Shown here in pieces: positions 25,107-34,117 of a stretch of 64,000 nt of DNA. Position 1 is the first letter of the stretch. Each line of letters opens with the position of its first letter. Source of the stretch: Curvibacter sp. AEP1-3 (GTDB lineage Bacteria > Pseudomonadota > Gammaproteobacteria > Burkholderiales > Burkholderiaceae_C); contig NZ_CP015698.1 in the NCBI RefSeq assembly GCF_002163715.1, forward strand, positions 3,264,201-3,328,200, written 5' to 3'. The translations under genes were made by a program, and so were the position numbers. The notes under the pieces are model-generated. The model made no database searches. It saw only the letters and a list, made by a program, of their open reading frames with translations, and had not been told where the DNA came from.

Positions 25107-25889
25107 TCAGCTCGCCAGTTCGGCCTGAACCTGGAGCACGCCGAGGTGCTCCATCGCGTCCAGAGGCTGTACGGCTGCAGCTTGTTCATACAGGCACATG
25201 GCCTCGGATTCAAACTGCTGGATGTCGAGCATGAGCAAGCCACGTGCGTATTCAGTCAGCGCGATGGCAGCGCGTGGGATGAGCGCCAAGCCCGTGCGGA
25301 AATGGTGCAAGGCCGTTTCGCGCTTGGCTCCGTAGGTCATGTTGCCGATCATGGCGCCCACCTTGTCGATCACCTCTGCATGGAACGAGCCCAATGCAAT
25401 ATGTGCATCTGCATGGCGAGGGCTCAAGCCAATAGTGGTTTCGAAAGCAGTTTTGATTTTTTCGCCATAACCCTTGGCCAGCGCTTGCGCCACACTGGTG
25501 CTCTGGCTGTAGCGGCCCAAGGCATAGCCATAAAAGTAGTGCGCATTGGGGTTGCCGGGCTCTGCCGCCATGTGGGCTTTTGCGCGCTCTGCGGTATCGA
25601 AATACAACTTCAAGCGGGCGGCTTCGTTGCGCTCCAAGTAGTCCGCTTGGATCAGGCACGCCTTGTTCATCACGGCGTAGCCGGCCGGGCCGAGCAAACG
25701 CCCTTCGCGGAACGCTGCTTCGAACTCGCCGCGGTGGTACAGGACCCAAGCCTGCAACACCTCGGGGTCTAGGGGAAGGGGTTCCTGATCACCATCGTGC
25801 AGGCGCGCCCAGTGGTTTTGCAGGTTCTCGCTGTCAAACAGGTGCCGATGCACGTAGGGGTAAGGGTCCCAGACCGGAGTGCCGTGCAT
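25107..25889 (-). CDS. TPR-like helical repeat protein, function unknown
   Basis: The 260-residue soluble protein is made of helical hairpins that read like degenerate tetratricopeptide repeats, for instance NPNAHYFYGYALGRYSQ near residue 112, SPRHADAHIALGSFHAEV near 157, and ALIPRAAIALTEYARGLL near 205. No signal peptide or catalytic motif is visible. It overlaps the TetR-type gene by 1 bp and is the last gene of a three-gene minus-strand unit with the patatin-like lipase, so a helper role in lipid storage is plausible but unproven. Confidence 0.65.
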   Translation of the reverse strand: MHGTPVWDPYPYVHRHLFDSENLQNHWARLHDGDQEPLPLDPEVLQAWVLYHRGEFEAAFREGRLLGPAGYAVMNKACLIQADYLERNEAARLKLYFDTAERAKAHMAAEPGNPNAHYFYGYALGRYSQSTSVAQALAKGYGEKIKTAFETTIGLSPRHADAHIALGSFHAEVIDKVGAMIGNMTYGAKRETALHHFRTGLALIPRAAIALTEYARGLLMLDIQQFESEAMCLYEQAAAVQPLDAMEHLGVLQVQAELAS

Positions 25890-26545
25890 CAGGAGCTGGT
25901 GTAGGCACCGCTGAGTTGCAACAAATGACTGCGTTGCTGGGCTTCAAGGTAGGGGACCAGAAGATTCAGCACATGTTGACCGCCGCGCAACAGGGCAGCT
26001 TGCGCGCTTTCCGGCTCCAGGGCGTTGCGCGGGTCGCGCACATATTCAAAACTCAGCCAGTAAGTGAGGACTACCACCATGCTGGTAGCGGTAGGCTCCA
26101 TTTCGCGCACATCCATGCGCAAGGCGCCTGCGCGAGCCATGGACTCGAGCATGGCGCGTATCGAGCGGGTCTTGTTCTTCAGCACGCTTTGGAAGTGGGT
26201 TTCCAGGCGCCTGTTTTTGCTGAGCAGGTCGTTCAGGTCGCGGTACAAAAAGCGGTACTGCCAGATTAGCTCGAACAGCGTGTGCATGAAAAACCAAGCG
26301 TCCTCCACATCGCGGACGTTGTCACTGGCGTTGAGCACCTCATTAAGCGAACGTTCGTAGCGGTCAAACAGGGAGTTGATCAGCTCGTCTTTGGCCGGGT
26401 AGTGGTAATACAAATTCCCGGGGCTGATGCCGAGTTCCGCCGAAATCAGCGTGGTCGATACATTCGGCTCCCCGAAGCGGTTGAACAGCTCCAGGGTGGT
26501 TTCCAGTATCCGCTCGGCAGTACGCCGCGGCGCTTTTTTAACCAT
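25889..26545 (-). CDS. TetR/AcrR-family transcriptional regulator
   Basis: The 218-residue protein has an N-terminal TetR DNA-binding domain: RILETTLELFNRFGEPNVSTTLISAELGISPGNLYYHYPAKDEL spans residues 12-55. The ligand-binding part follows and is unspecific to the eye. It lies 3 bp after the patatin-like gene and overlaps the TPR-like gene, so it is cotranscribed with both and probably regulates storage-lipid genes in response to an acyl-CoA or fatty acid. That target is an inference from position. Confidence 0.88.
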   Translation of the reverse strand: MVKKAPRRTAERILETTLELFNRFGEPNVSTTLISAELGISPGNLYYHYPAKDELINSLFDRYERSLNEVLNASDNVRDVEDAWFFMHTLFELIWQYRFLYRDLNDLLSKNRRLETHFQSVLKNKTRSIRAMLESMARAGALRMDVREMEPTATSMVVVLTYWLSFEYVRDPRNALEPESAQAALLRGGQHVLNLLVPYLEAQQRSHLLQLSGAYTSS

Positions 26546-26548
26546 GGG

Positions 26549-27793
26549 TCAGTGCCTCAGCAGTGTCTCGTGGCGAACCACATGTGAAAGATCATCCATA
26601 ACGTCCTGCAATGTACCCAATGCTTGCCCCAAACGGGATGGGGATTTCCTCGGGGCGCACAGGTGACGCTTGGGGTCGTCCAGCACATCATGCCGCAAGC
26701 GAATGCCATGGCGGTGCAGTTGTGCAGACAAGCCCGTTTTGCGAGAACGAAGCAGTTGGCGGGTTTGCTGGTACGCGTGCTCGGCGAGTTGCCTGCGTTG
26801 GGCGTAGCTGAAAGTGTTGGCCAAATACAGCTCCGGGTCCCGATGGTCCGGCTCGATCAAAACGATGTCGGTGTCAGGGTAAGCATGGGCATAGTGCTTC
26901 ATGCCCAGCTCCATGCGAGAGTGGATCATGGAGCGGAAAGTCTGACTCAATACCGCCGGCAACCCGCCATCCACGATCCGAGGGATGTTTCGTTTTTCTG
27001 CTGGAATGCCGGCTTGCATGATCCGTTTGTATTGGGGTGCCGTTGCGTCGAAGGGCACCAAGGGGTTCAGGCAAATCAAAAGATCTGCCCCTTCGTCAAG
27101 CGCCACCGAGGCGTGCATGGTCTTCTTCATTGCCCCATCCACGAAATACTGGTCATCAATGGCAACTGGCGGAAAAAGCCCCGGCAAGGCAGAGCTGGCT
27201 TGCACGGCTTTGGAGATGGGGATGTGATCCCATCCCTTGCTTCCGAATGCGACCGCTTCGGCACTGTCCAAGTGGGTGGCGACCAACGTGAGCTTGCAGG
27301 CCAGTTTGCGGAAATCGTTGGTGCGGCCGTCCTGGCTGAACAGTCTCGAGAGTTGTGTATCCACTTGGCTGTTGGAGAAAACGCCGGTCGGCAATGCGGG
27401 GGCCAACCGTTCCAGCGCCCGAATGGCTGTAGTGCGTCGCGTCAGCATGTCCCAGCCAACTGAAGCCAGCAGGCCCGGCAACATGATCCCGCGCCGCGCC
27501 CATTCGTCATACGCAGGCTGCATCAGCCAGGCGGGATCAAAGAAGTCGTTGGAGTCCGCATCCCCTTCAATAAAGGACGCGCAGAGCTGGTGGGGCGTCA
27601 AGCCGTTGGCAAGGGCTGCAGCGATAAAGCCGCCAGCAGAAACGCCTACGTAGTGGTCCAGATGATTGAAATCCAAGCCGGCCAAAGAGTCGTGTAGAGC
27701 ACACAGAGCGCCTACTTCATAAATGGCCCCCAAAGGACCGCCACCAGCGAGTGCCATGGCGATTCGGGGCTTTGTTTGTCGGGCTGCCTTCAT
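26549..27793 (-). CDS. Patatin-like phospholipase family protein
   Basis: The 414-residue protein has the patatin catalytic dyad context: the oxyanion glycine loop AGGGPLGAIYEVG near residues 16-28, the nucleophile elbow GVSAG at about 49-53, and a DGA motif (VDGAMKK) near residue 215 that supplies the Asp. No signal peptide is present, so it should act inside the cell, on phospholipid, triacylglycerol or wax ester. Similar intracellular patatins sit near PHA and wax genes. It opens the three-gene unit with the TetR and TPR-like genes. A lipid-mobilising role is inferred. Confidence 0.88.
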   Translation of the reverse strand: MKAARQTKPRIAMALAGGGPLGAIYEVGALCALHDSLAGLDFNHLDHYVGVSAGGFIAAALANGLTPHQLCASFIEGDADSNDFFDPAWLMQPAYDEWARRGIMLPGLLASVGWDMLTRRTTAIRALERLAPALPTGVFSNSQVDTQLSRLFSQDGRTNDFRKLACKLTLVATHLDSAEAVAFGSKGWDHIPISKAVQASSALPGLFPPVAIDDQYFVDGAMKKTMHASVALDEGADLLICLNPLVPFDATAPQYKRIMQAGIPAEKRNIPRIVDGGLPAVLSQTFRSMIHSRMELGMKHYAHAYPDTDIVLIEPDHRDPELYLANTFSYAQRRQLAEHAYQQTRQLLRSRKTGLSAQLHRHGIRLRHDVLDDPKRHLCAPRKSPSRLGQALGTLQDVMDDLSHVVRHETLLRH

Positions 27794-27854
27794 GGGGGAA
27801 GTGTAGTGTTCAGATGAGGGTATTCATGCTGCGATGCAGCAGTTTCGACGGGCG

Positions 27855-27879
27855 TAAAAAAGGGCGCCTTTGCGCCCTT
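27855..27879 (-). terminator. Rho-independent terminator of the phasin gene
   Basis: A perfect 8-bp stem (27860-27867 and 27872-27879) with a CTTT loop is followed, on the minus strand, by a run of six T. It is 20 bp after the phasin stop and separates it from the patatin-like unit. Confidence 0.85.
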
Positions 27880-27898
27880 GTTCTACCGCTTTGAGCGA

Positions 27899-28507
27899 TC
27901 AGTTTTGTGGAGTCGCGTTGCCCTCTGCAGGCATTACCGGCGCTTTGTTCATCGTGGTTTTTTTGCTGGCAGCCTTTTTGGCAGCGGGTTTGGAAGTGGT
28001 GGCTTTCTTGGCTGGTGCCTTTTTGGTCACGGCTACAGGCGCAGGCGCGGCCTTCTTCGAGGGAGCTTTCGCGGTTTTGGTCGCCGCAGGTGCTTTGGCA
28101 GACAGCTTTTGGACGGTCTTGTTGAGTTCTTCGATGCGCTCAATCAAAGCGCTCACGTCTTTGGCGGAGGGCACGCCCAGCTTGTTCAGGGCTTTGGCGA
28201 CGCGTTCTTCAAAGATGTTTTCCAACTTGTCCCACTGACCGGTGGCTTTGCTGGTGATGTCGTTGGCCATGGTGGACATTTTGGCAGTGGCTTCGTTAAT
28301 TTTGCCTTCGGCCGCGGCTTGTGTTTTGCGCTGGATGCTCACGCCTTCCTTGACCAATGCTTCGAATGCCTTGCTGCCTTCTGCCTGAGCGCGGGTGAAG
28401 GCGCCCAAGCCGGCTTGCCAGATTTGTTGTGCAGAGTCCTTGACCGAAGACGACAACGGAGTGCCGGTAGAAGGAGAGGATTTGCTTTTTTGGATTTTCT
28501 TGACCAT
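27899..28507 (-). CDS. PHA granule-associated phasin, PhaF-type with histone-like tail
   Basis: The 202-residue protein has a phasin domain (about residues 17-137): QIWQAGLGAFTRAQAEGSKAFE, then an amphipathic helical part, and a coiled-coil-like segment near 115-136. It is followed by a Lys/Ala/Pro-rich tail (138-189) with AKKA- and KKAPAKK-type repeats. This matches PhaF, which coats PHA granules and ties them to DNA. The tail would bind nucleic acid without sequence specificity. I chose ATG 28507 (MVKKIQK) with a GGAGT site before it. It is divergent from the acyl-CoA reductase gene and is followed by its own terminator. No PHA synthase gene is in the window. Confidence 0.85.
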   Translation of the reverse strand: MVKKIQKSKSSPSTGTPLSSSVKDSAQQIWQAGLGAFTRAQAEGSKAFEALVKEGVSIQRKTQAAAEGKINEATAKMSTMANDITSKATGQWDKLENIFEERVAKALNKLGVPSAKDVSALIERIEELNKTVQKLSAKAPAATKTAKAPSKKAAPAPVAVTKKAPAKKATTSKPAAKKAASKKTTMNKAPVMPAEGNATPQN

Positions 28508-28725
28508 GAGAACTCCTGATGAGTGTGTGACAGGGTGCACAAGCATATCTGCACCGGCTTGATGCTTACTCTAAGGCCTGTCATGCAGTCTGTGTAGGTG
28601 GGCGCCACTAAGGAAAACGCTGAAAGCGTTCCACAATCGCGCAGTCATACGAAAGACTTCGCGGGTTTACGATGAAATCCGCAGCGCCAAAAACCGTCAG
28701 AATTATTCGATTAACAGGAGCATGT

Positions 28726-30726
28726 ATGCGGTATTTCGTCACAGGGGCTACAGGGTTTATCGGCAAACGTCTGGTGAAAAAATTGTTGCAGCGCAAGGGT
28801 GCGACAGTGCATTTCCTGATTCGCAAAGAAAGCGAAGATAAAGTCGCCGACCTGCGTGAGTTCTGGGCGGTGTCCGACGCCAAATCGGCGGGGCGGGTTG
28901 TCCCGGTATTCGGTGATCTGACGGGCAAGAAGCTGGGCGTTAGTGCAGACGCCATCAAAGCCCTCAAAGGACAGGTTGACCACTTCTATCACCTTGCCGC
29001 GGTGTATGACTTGGAGGCTGACGAAGAGTCGCAAATTGCCGTCAACGTCGAAGGAACCCGGAATACCGTGGAATTTGCCAAGGCCATCGATGCCGGCCAT
29101 TTCCATCACGTATCGTCAATTGCCGCTGCAGGCCTTTATGAAGGCGTATTTCGTGAAGACATGTTCGATGAGGCCGAGAACTACGAACACCCCTACTTCA
29201 TGACCAAGCATGAAAGCGAGAAGATTGTTCGTAAGGAATGCAAGGTTCCTTGGTCGGTGTACCGCCCGGCGATGGTGGTTGGCGACAGCCAAACCGGTGA
29301 AATGGACAAAATTGACGGTCCGTATTACTTTTTTAAGCTCATTCAGCGCATGCGGCAGTTGCTTCCGCCATGGATGCCGTCCATCGGTTTGGAGGGGGGG
29401 CGGGTCAACATCGTCCCCGTAGATTTTGTCGTTGATGCTTTGAACGTTATTAGCCACAAGCAAGGCATTGCCAAGCAGTGTTACCACTTGGTGGATCCGG
29501 TGGGCTACCGTGTAGGCGACGTACTGGACATCTTCAGCAAAGCGGCCCACGCCCCAAAGATGAATATCTTTGTGAATGCCGCCCTCTTGGGATTTATTCC
29601 ACGCAGCGTGACAAAGAGTCTGATGGGACTCGCGCCTGTGCGTCGGGTTCGTAACGCGATCATGAAGGACCTGAGCCTGCCGGAAGACATGCTCACCTTT
29701 ATCAACTACCCCACTCGCTTTGACTGCCGTGATTCTTTGGCGATGCTGAAGGGTTCGGGCGTTGAATGCCCCAACTTGAAAGACTACGCATGGCGTTTGT
29801 GGGATTACTGGGAGCGCCACCTGGACCCCGACCTGCATATCGACCGTTCCCTGCGCGGAACCGTGGGCGGCAAAGTTGTGTTGGTGACTGGGGGCTCATC
29901 GGGCATCGGTCTGGCAGCTGCGCACAAGTTTGCCGAGGCTGGCGCGACTACGATCATTTGTGGCCGGGACCTGGACAAGCTTGAAGAGGCCTGTAAGGAT
30001 GCCAAGTCAAAGGGCTACAGCTTTGTGGCTTACCCGGCGGATATTGCCGACATGGCGGACTGCGACCGGTTCGTCAAAGTGCTGATCGAGAACCATGGGG
30101 GCGTGGACTTCCTGATCAACAACGCGGGCCGCTCCATCCGCCGCGCTATCGAGTCTAGTTACGACCGTTTTCACGACTTTGAGCGCACGATGCAGCTCAA
30201 TTACTTCGGTTGCTTGCGCGTGACCATGGGCTTGTTGCCGGGTATGGTTGCCAAGAAAAAAGGGCACATCGTGAACATTAGCTCGATTGGTGTTCTGACC
30301 AATGCGCCTCGCTTTAGCGCCTATGTGGCATCCAAAGCCGCTTTGGACGCTTGGACGCGTTGCGCATCCAGTGAGTTCGCAGACCAAGGCATCAGCTTCA
30401 CCACTATCAACATGCCTTTGGTGCGAACCCCCATGATTGCGCCTACCAACATCTATAACAACGTGCCCACGCTGTCACCCGAGCAAGCAGCTGACATGGT
30501 GGCTGACGCTTGCATCAGCAAACCTGTGCGAATCGCCACACGCTTGGGCATTACCGGGCAGGTGATGCATGCCCTGGTGCCCCGCATCGCCCAGATCGCC
30601 ATGAACACCAGCTTCCGCATGTTCCCGGATTCGTCAGCAGCCAAAGGGGCAAAGCCAGGGGAGAAGGCGAAGCTATCTCCGGAAGCGATTGCGATGCAGC
30701 AGATGATGCGGGGAATTCATTTCTGA
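28726..30726 (+). CDS. Two-domain fatty acyl-CoA reductase (alcohol-forming type)
   Basis: The 666-residue protein joins two Rossmann reductases. The N-terminal extended-SDR domain has TGATGFIGK from residue 6 and a Tyr157/Lys161 pair in PYFMTK. The C-terminal classical SDR domain has TGGSSGIG at 388-395 and Tyr533/Lys537 in YVASK. From memory, both halves closely follow the 661-residue Marinobacter fatty acyl-CoA reductase Maqu_2507, including the VSSIAAAGL and NYPTRFD blocks and the C-terminal MFPDS segment; that enzyme reduces acyl-CoA to fatty alcohol with NADPH. The domain call is firm and the substrate call is by resemblance. I chose ATG 28726, preceded by CAGGAG. It would supply alcohol to the WS/DGAT at 23499. 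Confidence 0.88.
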   Translation: MRYFVTGATGFIGKRLVKKLLQRKGATVHFLIRKESEDKVADLREFWAVSDAKSAGRVVPVFGDLTGKKLGVSADAIKALKGQVDHFYHLAAVYDLEADEESQIAVNVEGTRNTVEFAKAIDAGHFHHVSSIAAAGLYEGVFREDMFDEAENYEHPYFMTKHESEKIVRKECKVPWSVYRPAMVVGDSQTGEMDKIDGPYYFFKLIQRMRQLLPPWMPSIGLEGGRVNIVPVDFVVDALNVISHKQGIAKQCYHLVDPVGYRVGDVLDIFSKAAHAPKMNIFVNAALLGFIPRSVTKSLMGLAPVRRVRNAIMKDLSLPEDMLTFINYPTRFDCRDSLAMLKGSGVECPNLKDYAWRLWDYWERHLDPDLHIDRSLRGTVGGKVVLVTGGSSGIGLAAAHKFAEAGATTIICGRDLDKLEEACKDAKSKGYSFVAYPADIADMADCDRFVKVLIENHGGVDFLINNAGRSIRRAIESSYDRFHDFERTMQLNYFGCLRVTMGLLPGMVAKKKGHIVNISSIGVLTNAPRFSAYVASKAALDAWTRCASSEFADQGISFTTINMPLVRTPMIAPTNIYNNVPTLSPEQAADMVADACISKPVRIATRLGITGQVMHALVPRIAQIAMNTSFRMFPDSSAAKGAKPGEKAKLSPEAIAMQQMMRGIHF

Positions 30727-30760
30727 GCACTTGAAGTGTCGTCATTATTTGGCGATTAGA

Positions 30761-30779
30761 ATGTTCAGCCGATGAACAT
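30761..30779. promoter_or_regulatory. Dyad before the EPS-type MarR gene, candidate operator
   Basis: ATGTTCA and TGAACAT are perfect 7-bp arms separated by five bases, ending 11 bp before the ATG of the MarR-type gene. The left arm overlaps a TAGAAT hexamer that could be a -10 box. Position and symmetry suit autoregulation by the encoded regulator; this is an inference. Confidence 0.5.
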
Positions 30780-30790
30780 GCTTCCGATTT

Positions 30791-31159
30791 ATGTCTGCCT
30801 CTGCTGAGGAGTCTAGCCTGCGGGTCTTGCGCTTGCTTGAGAAAAATCCGCAGCTCACCCAGCGTGAGCTGGCTGTGGAGTTGGGCGTGAGCTTGGGAAA
30901 AGCCAATTACTGCGTGCAAGCGCTATTGACGAAGGGCTTTATCAAGCTGCAAAACTTTCGCGGCAGTAACAATAAGTTGGCCTATGCGTATTTGCTTACG
31001 CCCTCGGGTATCGCGGCCAAAAGTAACTTAGCGTTGAGTTTTTTACAGATCAAAATGGCCGAATACGAGCGCCTGCGGGCAGAAATTGAACTGTTGCAGC
31101 GTGAGACTGGGGTTGTGGCTCTGCATGGCGGGGTTGTCAATCAGATGGACGTTACATGA
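30791..31159 (+). CDS. MarR-family EPS-associated transcriptional regulator
   Basis: The 122-residue protein has a winged helix-turn-helix (residues 8-75) with LTQRELAVELGVSLGKANYCVQAL, a wing with RGSNNKLAYAYLLTPSGI, and a C-terminal helix. This matches the small MarR-like family (TIGR04176) that sits at the head of exopolysaccharide loci. The stop overlaps the start of the nucleotide-sugar dehydrogenase by 4 bp (ATGA), so the regulator is translated together with the glycan operon it probably controls. Confidence 0.88.
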   Translation: MSASAEESSLRVLRLLEKNPQLTQRELAVELGVSLGKANYCVQALLTKGFIKLQNFRGSNNKLAYAYLLTPSGIAAKSNLALSFLQIKMAEYERLRAEIELLQRETGVVALHGGVVNQMDVT

Positions 31160-32451
31160 AACAACTCGATGGTGTGATCGCCGTCATTGGCTTGGGCTAT
31201 GTGGGTCTGCCTTTGGCTGTGGAATTTGCTAAAAGACGGAAGGTAATTGGTTTTGATATCAATGCTTTGCGTATCGCAGAGTTGCAGGTAGGCAAGGACT
31301 GCACGCTGGAGGTGTCCAGTGACGAGCTAAAGGCCGCAGCCAATGCTATCTATACAGCAGATCCGGCATTGCTGAAGCAGTGCCAAGTGTTTATCGTGAC
31401 CGTGCCTACACCGGTGGATACCGCGAATCGTCCGGATATGCTGCCGCTGGTCAGGGCTAGCGAGACCGTTGGAAATGTGCTTTCCAAAGGTGGGGTGGTC
31501 ATCTATGAATCCACGGTATATCCGGGTGCCACTGAAGAGGTTTGTGTGCCTGTGCTCGAGAAGTTTTCGGGCCTCAGGTTCAACCAAGACTTTTTTTGTG
31601 GATATAGCCCGGAACGCATCAACCCAGGTGACAAAGCCAACACGCTGACCAAAATCAAGAAAATTACTAGTGGCAGCACTCCCGATGTGGCCGATGCCGT
31701 GGACGGGCTCTACAAGAGCATCATCACAGCTGGCACCCACAAGGCCAGTAGCCTCAAGGTAGCTGAAGCTGCCAAGGTTATTGAGAACACCCAGCGTGAC
31801 CTGAACATTGCGCTTATTAACGAGTTGTCTGTGATCTTCGCGCGCCTAGGTATCGACACGCTAGATGTGTTGGAGGCGGCGGGCAGCAAGTGGAACTTTT
31901 TGCCCTTTCGTCCGGGGTTGGTGGGTGGTCATTGCATAGGCGTTGACCCCTACTACCTGACCCACAAGGCTGAGGAAGTGGGTTACCACCCTCAAGTCAT
32001 TTTGGCTGGGCGGCGAATCAACGACAACATGGCTCGCTATGTGGCGCGCAATACTATCAAGTTGATGTTGCAAAACGGCATGGATGTACCGCGTTGTCGG
32101 GTAGGCGTAATGGGCATTACCTTCAAAGAAAATTGCCCAGACATTCGCAACAGCAAGGTGGTGGACATGGTGCGCGAGTTCCAGGGTTGGGGCGTGGAGG
32201 TAGTTGTGGCCGACCCATGGGCTGATGCAAAGGAAATCGAGCACGAATACGGCCTCCAACTCAGTGTGATTGATGCAGCCCATCCCGTGGATGCATTGGT
32301 GGTTGCAGTGGGTCACAATGAGTACCGGCACGCTACTTTGGATGAGTTGCGTGTGTTATGTCGTGGCGAGAAGCCAGTTTTGGCTGACGTAAAAAGCCTA
32401 TTTGATCGTCATGCCGCGGCATTAGCTGGCTTTACTGTATTCCGGCTGTGA
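31156..32451 (+). CDS. UDP-N-acetylglucosamine 6-dehydrogenase (WbpA/TviB type)
   Basis: The enzyme oxidises the C6 hydroxyl of a UDP-HexNAc to a carboxylate in two NAD-dependent steps. The 431-residue protein has the N-terminal NAD fold (GLGYVGLP near 11-18), the central domain, and GGHCIGVDPYYL with catalytic Cys260, then a UDP-binding C-terminal domain with TFKENCPDIRNSKV. The sequence is nearer to WbpA/WbpO/TviB than to UDP-glucose dehydrogenases. With the next three genes it forms a WbpA-B-D-E set, so the expected product is UDP-GlcNAcA. A GlcNAc versus GalNAc preference cannot be fixed from sequence. Confidence 0.9.
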   Translation: MKQLDGVIAVIGLGYVGLPLAVEFAKRRKVIGFDINALRIAELQVGKDCTLEVSSDELKAAANAIYTADPALLKQCQVFIVTVPTPVDTANRPDMLPLVRASETVGNVLSKGGVVIYESTVYPGATEEVCVPVLEKFSGLRFNQDFFCGYSPERINPGDKANTLTKIKKITSGSTPDVADAVDGLYKSIITAGTHKASSLKVAEAAKVIENTQRDLNIALINELSVIFARLGIDTLDVLEAAGSKWNFLPFRPGLVGGHCIGVDPYYLTHKAEEVGYHPQVILAGRRINDNMARYVARNTIKLMLQNGMDVPRCRVGVMGITFKENCPDIRNSKVVDMVREFQGWGVEVVVADPWADAKEIEHEYGLQLSVIDAAHPVDALVVAVGHNEYRHATLDELRVLCRGEKPVLADVKSLFDRHAAALAGFTVFRL

Positions 32452-32459
32452 GCCCTTCT

Positions 32460-33518
32460 ATGAGTAACACTCCAATTACTGGCCGCAAAATTCGATTCGC
32501 CTTGTTAGGATGTGGTCGCATTTCCAAAAATCATGTTGATTCCATTCGCCAGCATGCCGAATATGCGGAGTTGGTGGATGTTTGCGACACGGATCCAGCC
32601 GCCTTGCAAAGGGCAGTGGAGGCTACTGGCGCAGCCGGACATTCCAGCCTGTCAACCTTGCTTCAAAACACTACCGCTGACTGCGTGATCCTGACAACAC
32701 CTAGTGGAACCCATCCACAGCAAGCAATCGAAATCGCACGTTCTGGCCGCCATGTGCTCAGCGAGAAGCCCATGGCTACCAAATGGGACGATGGTTTGCG
32801 CATGGTGCGTGCGTGTGAAGAGGCCGGGGTTCGCCTCTTCGTCGTGAAGCAAAATCGCAAGAATGCCACCTTGCAGCTGCTCAAGCGGGCCGTGAGCCAA
32901 AAGCGCTTTGGTCAGATCTACATGGTGACACTGAATGTTTTCTGGCAGCGTCCGCAGGTGGGCTACTATGACCAGGCCAAGTGGCGTGGTACTTGGGATC
33001 TAGACGGCGGCGCCTTCATGAACCAAGCCAGCCACTATGTGGATTTGCTTGAGTGGCTGATCGGTCCCATCGATTCGCTGCACGCCTACACCGCCACACT
33101 TTCGCGTGATATTGAGGCTGAGGATAGCGGCGTGCTCAGCGTGCGCTGGCGCAACGGTGCGCTGGGCTCGCTCAACTGCACCATGCTCACCTATCCCAAG
33201 AACCTTGAGGGCTCGATCACCATTTTGGGCGAGAAGGGTACCGTGCGTGTAGGCGGTGTAGCCGTCAATGAAATCCAGGAATGGCAGTTTGCAGATAGCC
33301 GCCCTGAGGATGCACAGATCAAGACGGCGAGTTACGAAACGACCAGCGTCTACGGCTTTGGGCACCCGTTGTACTACGACAATGTCATCAAGACGCTGCG
33401 CGGTGAGGCTGAACCCGATGTCGATGGTCGCGAAGGCCTGAAGTCGCTGGAAGTGCTGATCGCCGCCTATCGCTCTGCACGTGATGGCGTGCGGGTTGGC
33501 TTGCCTTTAGAGCTGTGA
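32460..33518 (+). CDS. wbpB: Gfo/Idh/MocA oxidoreductase, UDP-GlcNAcA 3-dehydrogenase type (WbpB)
   Basis: The roughly 352-residue protein has an N-terminal Rossmann domain with [12 protein letters not shown], the EKPMA motif near residue 105 of the family, and a substrate domain with [16 protein letters not shown]. In the WbpB reaction the enzyme oxidises C3 of UDP-GlcNAcA so that an amino group can be installed. The start is either ATG 32460 or an in-frame GTG 32448 that overlaps the previous stop; I chose the ATG. It is followed immediately by the acetyltransferase gene (TGATG). Confidence 0.85.
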   Translation: MSNTPITGRKIRFALLGCGRISKNHVDSIRQHAEYAELVDVCDTDPAALQRAVEATGAAGHSSLSTLLQNTTADCVILTTPSGTHPQQAIEIARSGRHVLSEKPMATKWDDGLRMVRACEEAGVRLFVVKQNRKNATLQLLKRAVSQKRFGQIYMVTLNVFWQRPQVGYYDQAKWRGTWDLDGGAFMNQASHYVDLLEWLIGPIDSLHAYTATLSRDIEAEDSGVLSVRWRNGALGSLNCTMLTYPKNLEGSITILGEKGTVRVGGVAVNEIQEWQFADSRPEDAQIKTASYETTSVYGFGHPLYYDNVIKTLRGEAEPDVDGREGLKSLEVLIAAYRSARDGVRVGLPLEL

Positions 33519-34102
33519 TGGTGCGGAATTACACCGTCCATCCTACTGCCATCGTTGACGACGGCGCTCAGATCGGTGAGGGTAGCCGTGTCTGGCATTG
33601 GGTGCATATCAGCGCAGGCGCACGCATTGGGCGAGGATGCTCTTTCGGGCAGAACGTCTTTGTTGGCAATGATGTAGTCATTGGCGACAACGTCAAAGTC
33701 CAGAATAACGTGAGTGTTTACGACGCCGTAACCTTGGAAGACGACGTATTTTGCGGCCCCAGCATGGTGTTTACTAACGTGTACAACCCTCGCAGTGCTG
33801 TGACCCGCAAAGACGAATATCGCCGCACTCTAGTTCGTCGCGGCGCTACGCTGGGTGCCAACTCCACCATTGTCTGCGGCGCCACTGTGGGTCAATATGC
33901 TTTTGTTGGTGCTGGCGCAGTCGTCAATCAAGATGTGCCGGACTTTGCGCTCATGGTAGGTGTGCCAGCGCGCCAGATCGGCTGGATGAGCCAGCATGGC
34001 GAACGCTTGGAACTGCCTTTAAATGGAGCTGCTGAGGCGATATGCGAACAGACGGGTAAGCGGTATGTGCTGCGCGATGGTAAATGCAGTTTGCTCGCTT
34101 GA
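33518..34102 (+). CDS. wbpD: Sugar N-acetyltransferase, left-handed beta-helix (WbpD type)
   Basis: The 194-residue protein is mostly hexapeptide repeats of the left-handed beta-helix fold (residues 5-155), for example [21 protein letters not shown] and [16 protein letters not shown]. It has the [11 protein letters not shown] ending and a short Cys-containing tail. WbpD transfers acetyl from acetyl-CoA to the 3-amino group of UDP-GlcNAc(3NH2)A. The ATG overlaps the stop of the WbpB-type gene by 1 bp; the WbpE-type gene follows after 15 bp. Confidence 0.88.
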   Translation: MVRNYTVHPTAIVDDGAQIGEGSRVWHWVHISAGARIGRGCSFGQNVFVGNDVVIGDNVKVQNNVSVYDAVTLEDDVFCGPSMVFTNVYNPRSAVTRKDEYRRTLVRRGATLGANSTIVCGATVGQYAFVGAGAVVNQDVPDFALMVGVPARQIGWMSQHGERLELPLNGAAEAICEQTGKRYVLRDGKCSLLA

Positions 34103-34117
34103 CGACAGGAAAAACCC

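Noticed and set aside
32448..32460. GTG 32448 as the start of the WbpB-type gene
   Set aside because: It gives a neat overlap with the upstream stop but adds only four weak residues; ATG 32460 was preferred. The choice is not certain.
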